A stretch of 64,000 nucleotides of DNA from CAYZQH01 sp050300015 (GTDB lineage: Bacteria > Pseudomonadota > Gammaproteobacteria > Pseudomonadales > Cellvibrionaceae). The DNA lies in the NCBI GenBank assembly GCA_050300015.1, contig JBNKWZ010000028.1, positions 118,337-182,336 on the forward strand, in the 5' to 3' direction. Of the stretch, positions 34,731 through 46,700 are shown one piece after another. A model generated the notes under the pieces. That model ran no database searches and had not been told where the DNA came from. It worked only from the letters and a program-made list of their open reading frames with translations. Position 1 is the stretch's first letter; the number at the start of each line of letters is the position of its first letter. The position numbers and the translations under genes are program-made.

Positions 34731-37346
34731 TTACTTACGGAACCTAACCAAATCGAGCGTGCCGATTTGCTTATACACTTCCATGGGCTTTTTGCCCGAA
34801 CTGTCATAGGTGTTTAACAGCACCTCTTTGGCACAAGCAAAGTCCTCAACCTCTTCCGAATTGAGCTCATCTTCGGCCAACGTGCTGTTACCAATTTTTG
34901 CAACAGAGTCGTTATCAATGGCAAGTCCAGTGGTGTAACGGAAGCTATTAGCCACCATACACTCTGCCACAGCGGGCAGGGAGGCCATTTTCTTACTCAA
35001 ATCCTTGGCACCATTAAAGTTGATGGTCGCGGTGTCTTCCAGGCTTTCCAAGCCTATCAATTGGCCACTGGCATCTACGGCGACACCCGAATTGCCTTTC
35101 TCAAACAAGCCTTGATCGTCCACCAATTTCAGACCATTTTGAGTGGTTCGATAACGCCCCACAGGGTCGTAGTCATCAATACCAAATAGCGGGTTGATTT
35201 GAGTGGCATGACACACCTGACAACCTGCCGCTACAGTAGCAGCCTCGTAGTAGTCGCGTGCAGAGGCTTGTCCAGCAGCGTTTTGTAAGGTCGACACAAT
35301 ACTTGCTTTGTTTTCCGCGATAGAGGTATCGTCCGCCAACATATTCTGAGGTGCACCCAGGTGGTGACAGAGCATCAACTCACGCAACTTCACCGCCTTC
35401 AAAATCGGCCGAGTGTGCAAGTCATTGGCGTAGGCCGCATGGAAGCCACCAGTAGTCAACATGCCCCCACGGTTCGGGATGGTCGTTACACGCCAATCGT
35501 TATTTCCGCCGTTAAAGTTATCGACCCCGTAAAACTGAGCCAAACGGCTGTTGACGACAGTGAAATCGCCGGCGTACAAGTCTTCGAGCGTGAGACTGTC
35601 GTTGTACCAAACCTCCGCAAACAGCTTGCGCATTTCAGTAGACATATCCTGCGCGACATCCGCATTAAAGTCCGGCCAAGAGGGGCGCGACTCGTCCACC
35701 ACATCATTCGCACGGAACCACAGGCCGCCAAAGTCCTCCACATGCGCTCGACCAGCCGCACTGCTCACCAATTGATCGATTGCCTGCGCAACGCCCGCTT
35801 CTGTATCCAGTGCGCCTTGCGCAGCTTGATCCAATAAGGCTTTACTGGGGCCCGTTCCCGTGTACATAAAGGCCAACTGGCTGGCGAACTCATATGGCGT
35901 CAGGATGTAGGCATCGGCATCAGCCAACTCCAACTTATTACTACTAACCGGAGTATTCTCAGTTGCAGCAGGCGAAGAAGCCTCAGCGGGAGACACCGTA
36001 ACCTTACTGATGTAAAGATTTTTATCGTCACCCAGGCCAAAAGGCTCGCGACCTTCGTCACCGGAGAAAGCCACCTGTAAGGTCTGGTTACCCGATACTT
36101 CCACGACATAGTTAAAGGTTTGCAGGTCGTAGCCCGTCACCGTGCGCTGATCCACTTGTTGGCCACCCACGGTTACCGTCATTGTAGGCCACTTGTTGTC
36201 GTAGTCGCTGGCTTTCACTTCCAGTGCAATAAAAGACGGGTTTTGAAAGTCGAAATTGTGCGAAACACTACCATCGGAGTGGAGGTTCCAAACACCGCCG
36301 TCAGCCACTTGCCCGGTAGTCTTGGTAGTAAAATTTTCACCCGTCACGGTCACACCGCCTGGGCCTGCGACATACCCGTCGACACCAGTTGATGAGCCAC
36401 CGGAGCCTAGATCCCAACCGTTGGTTAAGGCGTCAGCGACAGAAATACCCATTTCTGAGCGGTAAATAAATTGTGGAGACGTTAATGCCGCAGCCAGAGC
36501 TGTATGCATGCCACCTTCAGCACCGTATTTCGTGAACAGCTCGCGATAGAGGTTTTGCTCGTCTTGGTCGAGTGGTTGGCGGTGCAATGTGTAAGCAATT
36601 TCTAGGAAGCGCGTGGCGCAGTTGTTGGCATCATTACCACACTGTTGCGCCAGCTGAGCGGCTGCAGCGTCAGCCACAGAGGTCGCGGCTTTACTAAACG
36701 CGGTAGCACGCGTGCCTTCAATCCTAAGGTCCGAGTGCACGGCGTAGTCGCTCTTGGTGCGCACTACATCACCCGGTAGCCCCAAGCCGTTGGCTGTGGC
36801 GCGATCCACCAGGCCCAGTGCCACAACCGTGTTGCGGTATTCTTCAGCCGTAATGGGGCGTAGCGTGCGGCGACCATAAGTGACCGGTTCTTCGGCGCTA
36901 CAGGCAGCGGCCACAGGACCATCGTTAATATCCGCGAGCTTAGAAGCCATAAATGCCGCGGTATTTGCCGCACAAGCTCCGACACAAGACGCCACCGCGC
37001 CCTGTGGCATGTTGTCACCGATGTAGCTTGCCATTGCCTCCACGGAGCCATAGCCGTCAAGCATATCCTTGATGGATTTGTCCTCCTGACCCAGGATCGC
37101 GAAAATGCCATCCCCCCTGTAGGTGTGACAAGCACTGCAGTTTGGACCAAAGTAGGTTTGCCCCGCCGCAACATCTCCACCACCGGTTGGCGGCGTTCCA
37201 CTCGAAGAGCTGGAAGAGCTGGAGGAGCTGGACGAACTGCTCGTACTGGACGAACTGCTAGAACTGGAGGTTCCGTCGCCGACGTCTGTTCCGCCGCAAG
37301 CTGCCAGCAATGCTGCAGTCAGGGTTAAGAGTAATAATCTTCCCAT
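34731..37346 (-). CDS. PSD-type multidomain c-cytochrome lipoprotein (DUF1592/1588/1585)
   Basis: 871 residues from ATG 37346, which follows GGTGGAG; starts at 37397 and 37409 give extra residues without ribosome signals. Lipobox LLAAC is followed by a poly-serine linker. A cytochrome-c-like site NCSACHTYRGDGIF is next, and a second CxxCH (CQVCHATQ) lies near the C-terminus. DUF1587/1592/1588/1585-type blocks follow (TAEEYRNTVVALGL, then HRQPLDQDEQNLYRELF, RGGMLTTGGFHAAYANDLHT, GIDDYDPVGRYR). A ~110-residue insert (FIALEVKASDYDNKWPTMTV, then NLYISKVTV) resembles calcium-dependent CBM36/60 xylan-binding modules. It is an outer-membrane-anchored redox protein of unknown substrate, in operon with the DUF1552 gene. 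Confidence 0.88.
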   Translation of the reverse strand: MGRLLLLTLTAALLAACGGTDVGDGTSSSSSSSSTSSSSSSSSSSSSSSGTPPTGGGDVAAGQTYFGPNCSACHTYRGDGIFAILGQEDKSIKDMLDGYGSVEAMASYIGDNMPQGAVASCVGACAANTAAFMASKLADINDGPVAAACSAEEPVTYGRRTLRPITAEEYRNTVVALGLVDRATANGLGLPGDVVRTKSDYAVHSDLRIEGTRATAFSKAATSVADAAAAQLAQQCGNDANNCATRFLEIAYTLHRQPLDQDEQNLYRELFTKYGAEGGMHTALAAALTSPQFIYRSEMGISVADALTNGWDLGSGGSSTGVDGYVAGPGGVTVTGENFTTKTTGQVADGGVWNLHSDGSVSHNFDFQNPSFIALEVKASDYDNKWPTMTVTVGGQQVDQRTVTGYDLQTFNYVVEVSGNQTLQVAFSGDEGREPFGLGDDKNLYISKVTVSPAEASSPAATENTPVSSNKLELADADAYILTPYEFASQLAFMYTGTGPSKALLDQAAQGALDTEAGVAQAIDQLVSSAAGRAHVEDFGGLWFRANDVVDESRPSWPDFNADVAQDMSTEMRKLFAEVWYNDSLTLEDLYAGDFTVVNSRLAQFYGVDNFNGGNNDWRVTTIPNRGGMLTTGGFHAAYANDLHTRPILKAVKLRELMLCHHLGAPQNMLADDTSIAENKASIVSTLQNAAGQASARDYYEAATVAAGCQVCHATQINPLFGIDDYDPVGRYRTTQNGLKLVDDQGLFEKGNSGVAVDASGQLIGLESLEDTATINFNGAKDLSKKMASLPAVAECMVANSFRYTTGLAIDNDSVAKIGNSTLAEDELNSEEVEDFACAKEVLLNTYDSSGKKPMEVYKQIGTLDLVRFRK

Positions 37347-37756
37347 GGAGGCACTCCACCTTTTAAAGGGTTCAAATCGCGATATGGGCTTAACCATTTG
37401 CCGGCGCACGGCCGAAACTGGACACTTGTTAAACCGCTAGATAGGCCCATATTCTGTTATGTAACCGCTTTAGTCAAAAGATTCTTCAAGCCGCTTTGCT
37501 GAAACGTGAGTAAATTGGCATAAGCCCTTAATTTATATGACAATCCACCTGCGTGACCTCTCACTGTAAAGTCGCCCTAGATCACATTATTGGTTATTTC
37601 TTGCGCGGAACAGAGCGTAAACTCGAATGCACTTCATCGATGTATGACGTTTCCTTAGGCGCTCGGTTGCACGGCACCTTCTCGACCGACAGGTCACGCC
37701 CAAAAGTAAAAAAAAGCGGGCATCGCCCGCTTTTCGCTTCTTCACTCGGCCGCGAA
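37347..37756. other. Intergenic region, DUF1592 promoter side
   Basis: About 410 bases. The right end holds the terminator of the giant lipoprotein gene (37712-37734). The rest must hold the promoter of the DUF1592-DUF1552 operon; I could not pick out a clear one. No repeat copy. Confidence 0.4.
37712..37734. terminator. Intrinsic terminator of the giant lipoprotein gene
   Basis: AAAAGCGGGC pairs perfectly with GCCCGCTTTT around a 3-base loop, with extra A residues on the left that give a U-tract on the minus strand. It lies about 22 bases past the giant gene's stop. Confidence 0.88.
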
Positions 37757-40700
37757 CTATAAGCCTTGTGAACTCAGCCCACCGATAATGCTGTCCAGCG
37801 CCGAAAGGTTATATAACCACTCATGTTTTGGCGCATCACCGGCCAATGTTTTATGGCCGTAGCGCACCATCGATGCGCCATCGGTTTCAAGGTCTGACTC
37901 CACAAAAACGATGGGAGCCCCTTCGTCTGAGTCTTTGTTCAACCCCATCTTAACTTGCTCGGGCAACACCAATTCGATCACGGTGTTATTGGACAGGTTC
38001 ACCACCACCGCATCGCCTTGATGTGTACTCTGAGTACCATTCTCGTAGCGCTGCATGTAGTGGGCTTTCAGATTGCCTCCGGTCACGGTACCGTCGGTAG
38101 ACGACAGCACTGCTTCAACCCAGAAGCGACCCTGCGCGTCATAGCCCTCGCCGATATGGATTTTGCCCACAAGGTTGCCTGCAGCCATATCGGCCTCAGA
38201 GTTGACAATGTCATCTAAGCCAGTGGCAGGAACCAAACCTATCGAGGGGTCATCCACCACAAAGATGGCATTGTCACAATCCAAGTTATTGTCAAACCAG
38301 GGGTCCCAATCATCATCACAGTGGAACCCATAAGACGAATCCAGTGCGGTAATTTCTGCCAGGTAAAGCTCAGCGCCTGCGCCAAATACCACATTATCGC
38401 TAAGAACTCCCGCCAAGGCTTTGTCGACCGCTGCGGCAATAGGCATACCGCTCACATCAAAGGATTTTAGCGCAACTTGTTTACGATCCATCATTTGCAC
38501 AGCACCCGCAGAGGTGGGAGCGATGATCACCGTGGCGCCATCTGTACCGAAGCTTTCAACCGCCATTAAATCGTCAAGGGCAAAAGCGCCGTTGTCGGTA
38601 AGATAGTAATTGCTACCCACCGCTTCACTGGAAGTATCCATAAACCCTGTGTCAGTTAAGGTAAAGACTTGTTCAACCGCACCGCTGGAAATCAACCCGT
38701 ACTCCACTTCCGTGCCATCGGGCTGACCATCGCCATTGCCATCGAACATTTCAGCCCAAAACCAACCAACGCCACTGGACAAGACCGTTTGCGCATTGGC
38801 CTCCAGGGGTTGTGCGCCACTGACGGTGGCCCCGCCCTGACAAACAATATTGCCCATGTCATCACTCGTTGTTTCTGTGAAATCAAAGGCAAAGGCACCT
38901 GTCATATACTGGCCATTCACCGCTTGAAAGGCATCGTCTCCCAACACATCCAAACCGCCACTGGCATCCATGATGGCGTAAAGGCCCTCACCTGGGTCAT
39001 TTTGAATGTGCATCATCACCTGATTACCTTGCATCTCGACATCCATCAAAAAGCTTTGGTTCTCCATGGCCACACAATCACCCAAACCACCATCAAACTC
39101 CATGGCACCGGGGGTAGCCGTCATATCCACCAAGTAAACCCCGCTCATATTTGGCACAGCCAAATCACAAGCATCACCCAATCCATCGCTATCGCTATCG
39201 GCCTGATCAGCATTGGGGATCAATAAACAATTGTCATCCTTATCCATCACTTGGTCGCCATCCAAGTCTGCCATAGGCTCACCACCATTCGGGATGGTTG
39301 GATCAAAGGGTGCCGGGTCATCGCTATCGGGCACTCCATCATTATCGGAATCAAGAGACACGCCATTGGGAATGTTGGGGTCAAAGGGCGCGGGGTCGTC
39401 AGAATCTGGCACACCGTCGCCATCGGAATCCATAGGCGCACCATTGGGAATATTGGGATCAAAAGGCGCGGGGTCGTCAGAATCCGGTACACCGTCGCCA
39501 TCGGAGTCCATCGGTCCTCCCGTTCCACCACCTCCTGGGCCACCGTCCATGGGCAACTGACTTAGATCAGGCATAAAGTCTGTGGTGATATCGCCGGCAG
39601 CGATGTCATTGAAGAGCATGACTTTTTCTTCGCCCAGGGCAAAAGCCACACGAACCAGGCTGGTGCTGTCCAAGGTATCATCCAGGAAGAACACCACCGA
39701 ACTAGCACCATCCATATCCAACATGGGCTGTAAGTCTGTTGGGATCATTACTTCCAGCGACGCCGTCCCACCTAGGGTGCCACTTGTCACATCAGCCATA
39801 CCCAACGCTTTTGGAGCATCGCCGTTCATGCTCTCTTCCATAAAAACGGCATGCAGTCCCGCACCCGAGGTGGTACTGTCGTCCGACATCACATACAACA
39901 TAACAGGCGCCATCCCTTCTTTTCGGTCAAGATGTACCCCCACCATGGGTGGCATGTCAGTGGTATTGACTACCTCATTTAAATTGACCGCCAAGATTGG
40001 CATCTTTTGGCCTGCTGTATCGGTGCTTTCATCCACAATCACGCCGTTGTCGCAGTTTAGGTTCGCCTCAAACCAACTGCCCCAATGATAGTCACAGTCA
40101 ACCTCATACACTGGCGCAACGGGGCTCAATCGCCCGTGGTAAAGCGTCGCTCCCGGGCTGAACAGACGAGACTCCGGTATCCCTACCGAAAATTCAGGTT
40201 GTACCAGGTTCCACACAGATACGCCGGATACATCGAAGGCTTCCAACTGAATTTCGAAGGCCACATCTGCGACGGCCATGCCCGATAGGGTTGGACTGAT
40301 CATAGCCCCCTCGCCATCGGTGCCGTAACCCGTTACCAAGTAGATATCATCTACAACCTCCACACCCGTATCGGTCACCACTCTCATGTCGCCGATGGAG
40401 TCGGAGGTCACATCCATCCAGGTATTGTTTTGGAATTCCCACAGGTATTGCACCTCGGGCCCAACATCGCTGACCACTCCGTGTTCGAAGTCTGCTTGCG
40501 TGTTCATACCATCGAACCAGACATCGGCTTCGAACCAGTTAACGGCTGTACCCATGAGCACTTGCTCTTCAACCACTGGGGTTGGCAGTACCGCATTCAC
40601 CGACGCGTTGCCCATGCAACTGATTGCGCCATCATCACTGCTATCCATTTGGCTAAAGCTAAAAGTAAAGCCCGTACCTGGCGTAAATTGACCGGTGTTC

Positions 40701-43700
40701 GGCATAAAGTTGTCGTCGCCCAGAAGGGTAAATCCGCCGTTATCGTCCACAACTCCCACAAGGTGTGCATCCTCGCCTTGCACATCCAACAATACTTGAT
40801 TGCCCTGCATTTTCACGTGCATTAAGAAAGTACCCGCTTCCATAGGTACGCACGTATTGGTGTCGTAATCGAATTCTTCAGCACCGATTTCAGGTGTTAA
40901 GCTCGCAAGGTATGAACCGGTCATATCCACGGCAACCAAGACATCGCAAACATCACCCAGGCCATTCATATTCTCATCGAGCTGATCGGCATTGGGGACC
41001 GCAATACAGTTGTCCTGGTGATCCATCACACCATCCTCATCGGAGTCCCGTATTTCCCCCTCGTCAGGACCTTGATAGGGATTATCGTTGGGGTAAATCC
41101 GGACCACCACATCAAACCCGGTATCGAATAACTCCAAGTGAAAACTCGCGCCTGCATTGGAGTGGTAATCCACAAAATAGGGGTAGGTTTGACCACGCGC
41201 AAACTCGAAGGCTGTGCCCTCCTCGTACATGCCGGCAGCGTCATTAAAGCGTCCGAGCTTCGCGTCACTGGCTTCCATAGGCAAGCTCACCATAATGCTG
41301 CCACCCACAATGCCAATGTCCACCATGGGTGTTCCGGCTTCTAAGTTGAGGCCTGCGTCACCAGCATAAAGAGTCACCTGATCGCCTTCGGCCAAACCAA
41401 AGTCAAACAAGGCTTGCGGGCAATCAGGGCACGGGCCACCACCGTCGCCTGGGCCACCAAAAATTTCATACCCCTCCAGGTAACCCTCACCATTGCCGTG
41501 CATTTCCACGGACAGGTTGTATTGCGCCTCGGCAAACTTCAGTGAAAACTCCACGTACCCGTCGGATTCATTCACGGCTACCGTGAAAGACCCATCACTT
41601 TCGGCCGTTAGCGCCTCAGGGCCGTTCATGCCAAATCGCTCCAGCCGTTCTAAACCACTGGCAAACACAAATGTCCACACGCCAGCGTCATAGTTCACCT
41701 CAACATCGACAGTGCCATCGCCGTTAACATCATGTGAACCGGCAATGCCTTTACGGGGTGGTGGCATAAACCACGCGATTTTCATTTCGTCTGCCCGAAT
41801 ATATCGAAGATCAAAATCCACCGGTTGACCCATATCTGTGGCCACAAACATAGATCCAGGAGAGGTCACATCGAGTACAGCCTCACCCGACCCATCGTAA
41901 TAATTGCCGGAGGAAGACTGGCCAAAACGCCCCCAAATTTCATTGGACCCATCCGCATTTGCAAACACATCAATGCCGATTTCCATCCAGGCAGTACCGC
42001 TCACATCATCGACCAATTTGTAATACCCACTTTGACTGAGATCGATATTGCCATTAGCATCCACCGGCCCTTCAATCCTCAGTCCCAGGGTTAAACTGGA
42101 AGACAAGCTCATTTGCAAAGCGTCTACGCCGTTGGTTACTTCAAAGAATTCAGCCACAGGGACTGTGCCATCAAAGCAAAAATTGGAAAATTCATCCGTG
42201 GTGATGTGTCCACACGAAGGTGGCACCGGTGTGGGGGCGCTAAGGTCTGTATTAAAGGCCACAATCGAGCCTTCCATCAATTGACCTTCGGTTAAACTCA
42301 TGTGGCCCGAGCCAGCGTTGGCTTCTACCACTGTGGCACCCAGGCTTAAAGTAGCCCTCGGCTCGTCATTGAGCGCCAACTCAGTCACAGTGAAAAGTGC
42401 AGTTTCCGCGGTACAGCCTTCACTTGTCACACCGTTGATGTTGTCGTTTTCATCCCGGCTAAAGCACACGCTGCCCTGCACGCCCAGTTTGATTTCGTTA
42501 TCAACAAAGCCTGTGTCTGGGTTAAAACCACCGGTTAACACCAGCTCATGACTATAACTACTGGTACCTACATATTCGCCAGCAGCATTTTGTAATTGTG
42601 CCGTTAACGTAAAGGTACAATTGCGACCGCCCAGCCAAGAAATATCAAAATCAAAACGCGGTGCGATACTCCGCCCCACATCGTCTTTGCCGGGTGCCCA
42701 AAAGTTCACGTTTTCTTCAGGTCGGAATTCTTCACCAGGCGCTGAGCCCGAGCAAAAAACCATTAACTCATAGTCGGTTGCACTGGGCACTTTCGCACCG
42801 GTTAAACTCAAACCGTACGTCACATCCAAACTGTTTAGCCCGTTCAAACCGGTGGGTTCTTCACCACTTAACGTCACATTCAAATCATCCAGTACCGCCA
42901 CATCACCCAGCAAGGCAACAGACCGCGAACCAATCGTGGACGGCCGTGCAGGGCACGCTTCACTACCACACATAAAAGGCTCGCCGTCTAAATTGGTTGG
43001 GGCGCGATAATTAATGGTAAAGTCTACGTCCACGCGCGCAGCATCAACTGCCAAAGCACTCAAGGTGTCGTTGGGTACCGTTAATTTAAATACAATGCGA
43101 TCACTCAATTTGCGATGCAAATCCACACTCACGCCACCATCTACATTCAGTGATGAACATTGGTAATCGGTGAATTCATCATTTTCATGTTTCGGTGGTG
43201 TGCAGGTGAATATCACTTGCTCACCAGCGCTCTCACCAAAGATAGAGCTTTTCAGTACCACCGCTTGAATATCCCCAGGGTACAGGTTTTCGGTTTCCAC
43301 CAAGAAGGACTTGGCCACGCCCGCACTGCCATCGCTTTCGGCCATCATATTGATGTGTAAACCTTCAACCCAACCGGTATTCACACCACCGCTGGGTGCC
43401 GAACCCGGAATATTGGGATCTTGGTCGTTGGGGTCAAACAAAAAAGGCACGCCATCGTAATCGCCGTCATACACAATGCCCACAGGTGTGGCGGTATCAC
43501 TGCCAATCACCAATTCTGGCCAAGCGCTGGGGCAAGTAGTGCTATCGTCGTTAAAACACACCACTTCTGCCTCACTGCTTAAACCGCCGGCTTGCAGCTG
43601 CGCAAAGTCCACCACTTCCAAGTTAATCTCAAAATTGGCATTCGGGTCATCGGCGGGTATTTCCCTTACCACTCGCGCTAAATAAGCCGGTGAGTCGCTG

Positions 43701-46700
43701 TCGTCTGCAAACACCGCCAGAATATTGTTGTGTTTCAAATTACCCACATAACTAGAGGCGTTCTCGGGGATTGTCGACATCACGTATTTTTTATCGGCTT
43801 TGTTAAAGCTTAACTTCAGTAACCGAATACCATCGCGACCCGCGTCAATACGCACGGGGATGGTCGTGAAATCCGCCGGTGTACCAAACACCGCCTCGAT
43901 ATCCTCAGGCGCTGTAATTTTTTCGTCAAAGTTTTCACCCGCGTAGCGGATAAAAACACCATTGGTTGCCGCAGCCAATTGTGCGTAACTTGGGTCATCG
44001 CCAAAGGACACTTGCATTGGTGGTAATAATTCAGGCCCAGTGTAGTCGGTAATGGTCGAATCACTAAAGGTGGTGGGGCGATCCAGTACCAGCCAATCAC
44101 CATAAAAGAGCTTGTGATACATGACACCGCCGGCTGCCGCCCCATCCGATGGTGCAGGACCGGAACCAAAGGCATCTTCGGGTACTACCACTTCACCTAA
44201 GTTACTCACCCTCGCAAAACCGATATCCATAAAGGCCGCTTCACTGCCATCGGGCTCGGAGAATACATCAATAAAACGCAGCTCTAACACCCAAAACTTG
44301 CCTTTGGCATCGCGCATTAACACCAATTGGTCCTGCATAAAATTAGCAGCGTCTATAGGTAAATCTGCGCTCATTAAGCTGTCGTCTGCAGTGATACTTT
44401 CAATTAAGTTGCGTATTTTCGACCCCATAATGGAAGGCAAACTGAACAGAGGCTCTAACTGGTCGGCAGGGTCAATACTCAGTACCAAATTACCCGACTG
44501 GTAGCCTCCGTACAGCCAAGCGAAAGCCACTTGTGAATCGGCGGCCCCCTCAAGCGCATAGCCCGCGTCCGTACTGGTAAAGTAAAAATCGACACTACCC
44601 AACCCTGCGGCTTGCTCTTCGGCGGTTAGATACAAAAGACCGCCCGGCACTTCAAAATTGGAAACGTCAATACCTTCAGGCATACCTTGCATATCGTCGG
44701 GGTTGTAGCGCGTTTGATCGCTGTTAAACCCGAGTCCAGGCACAGGTGTGAACTGCTGGTCTGGCCCAATAAAGAGCGGATAGTCGGCATTACACAAATT
44801 CAACTCAGGCACAAAGCCATCCACATAAAAGAACAGCTCGGGCAAAGTATTCTGATATGCATCAATATTTAAGCGCACCACATAGTCCAAACCGTAGGTG
44901 CCATCCACCTGAGTCGGTAAACCCGCCACGGTGTATGTACGACGGCCATCAGTGGCACCGCTTACGGGCTCTGAGGTCACCGTCAAACCGGATAACTCAT
45001 CACCTTTATAATACTCACCAGTGTTGCTGTTGTACTGCACGGCAAACACGCTCAAGCTCAATCTTTCTTGCTCGGTACCCGAATCCGGATCGACATTGTC
45101 AAAACGTTGAATGGTGCAACTCATGCTCGCAGTATCCGCCTGCGTGGTCGCAAAGTCATCGGCAAACTCATCTACATTTTGCTCTTTAAACTCTGGCAAC
45201 ACGGGCAAACCGGATACGCCTGCTAGCAGCACCGGTTTTACAGCGCGGAACAAAGCACCATTGTCTACTTCTGTGATATTCAGCAGCGAGGAAACTAAGG
45301 TGGCTACCGTCACCGAATCACCCGGCACCAAAAATTTGTAATTTTCAAAATTCGGCACCCAGCGGCTCACCGCTTGACCACCGGTATCGTTCAATGTTTT
45401 GGTTTTAAAATAGCCAGCGCCTGCATCGACCAAGTATTTGCTTTGTAAAACAAAATCCATCAAGAACAAAGCTGAACGGACATTAATTTCACTTTCACTG
45501 GTCAATGTGCGGCCATATAAACTGGCGGGAACAGTGGAGGTCAAACCCCTAGCCACACGATCCCGAGCCTGTATATAGGCCGGTGTCGCCGGTGTAATGT
45601 CCGTTCCTAAAATCAAATCGGCATAACCTGCACTGTCGGCGGGGTAAACATCCAGCAATGTTTGAATCAGGTCAAAACTGTCGCCCTCTAAAAAGTTGGA
45701 TCGCTGAATGGCGGCCTGAACTGCATCCGGTGCAAATTGTGCGTAAAAGCCTAACTTTTTCGTCAAAACTTCCGCGGTTTCAGATGCAGTGATACCCAAC
45801 TTTAAACTCAAGGCTTTGATAATTTCTGAGCTATCCACACTGTCTGCACCACCGACCAAGGGCTCTTCACGGTCAGTAAAAATGGGGAAGCCTTCAGGCG
45901 TTAAGTTCACCGGGCGTTTTACCCAAGTGAAGTTATTGGCAATTACCGAGGCCAAGCGTTTAATTTGTACTGTGGCCTCTCTGTTAGCCATGAGCTTATT
46001 CACAACAGCCAGTGACACCACATTCGAGTCTTTTAAACGACGGTTCAAATCTTGGTAGAGCTTAACTCGGTCCACCAAGGCAAATTGCGCACGCTCAAGG
46101 GTCTCGAGCTCTTCTAGTGTGGCGGCTTCAGGGAAGGCATCTGCCACGGCAAGCGTGCCACTAACCACACCAAAGGCCACATCCACGGCGCTTTGCATCA
46201 CACTCAAATCACTGCCACCCAGTAAATTTGTTACGACATCTTCGAGGGGTTCTGCATAGTAGAGTGGCGCTTGAGGGACACCTTCTGCGTTGGGTAATCC
46301 CAGATCCGCATTCGCGTTCGTGGTGTATTCAGCGCCTGCATCCAAGGCCCCTTCTCCCACTTTAAACAATCGAATATTGCGCTCACCAAAACCTCTGCCT
46401 CCAGGCAGGCTTTCTTTTGGAATGTGAAACGGTGCGGGTACGTTTACGGCAACGACAGCCGCACTATTATCCGCATTTTGGTGCACCACCACAGACAATC
46501 CCATAGACAAGAAAAAACGCTGTAAGGCACGACGCTGTTGACGCGCTTGCTCTGCTTGTGTGGTGTCCAATGCTGCGGCCGCTTCAGCCTCATCCACACC
46601 TAATATTTCTGCCAATTCCGCATTGGTTGCACCCTCAAAGGTTTCGTTCACTTCATCCGTCACGCCATCACTCAAAGCCACCTCAAGACCTGACAACAAG

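Noticed and set aside
37200..37270. Short direct repeats of GAGCTGGA-like text
   Set aside because: They encode the poly-serine linker of the DUF1592 lipoprotein; not a CRISPR or regulatory repeat.
39278..39511. Regular repeats resembling a CRISPR-like array
   Set aside because: The units are contiguous, in frame, and encode calcium-binding repeats; there are no spacers.
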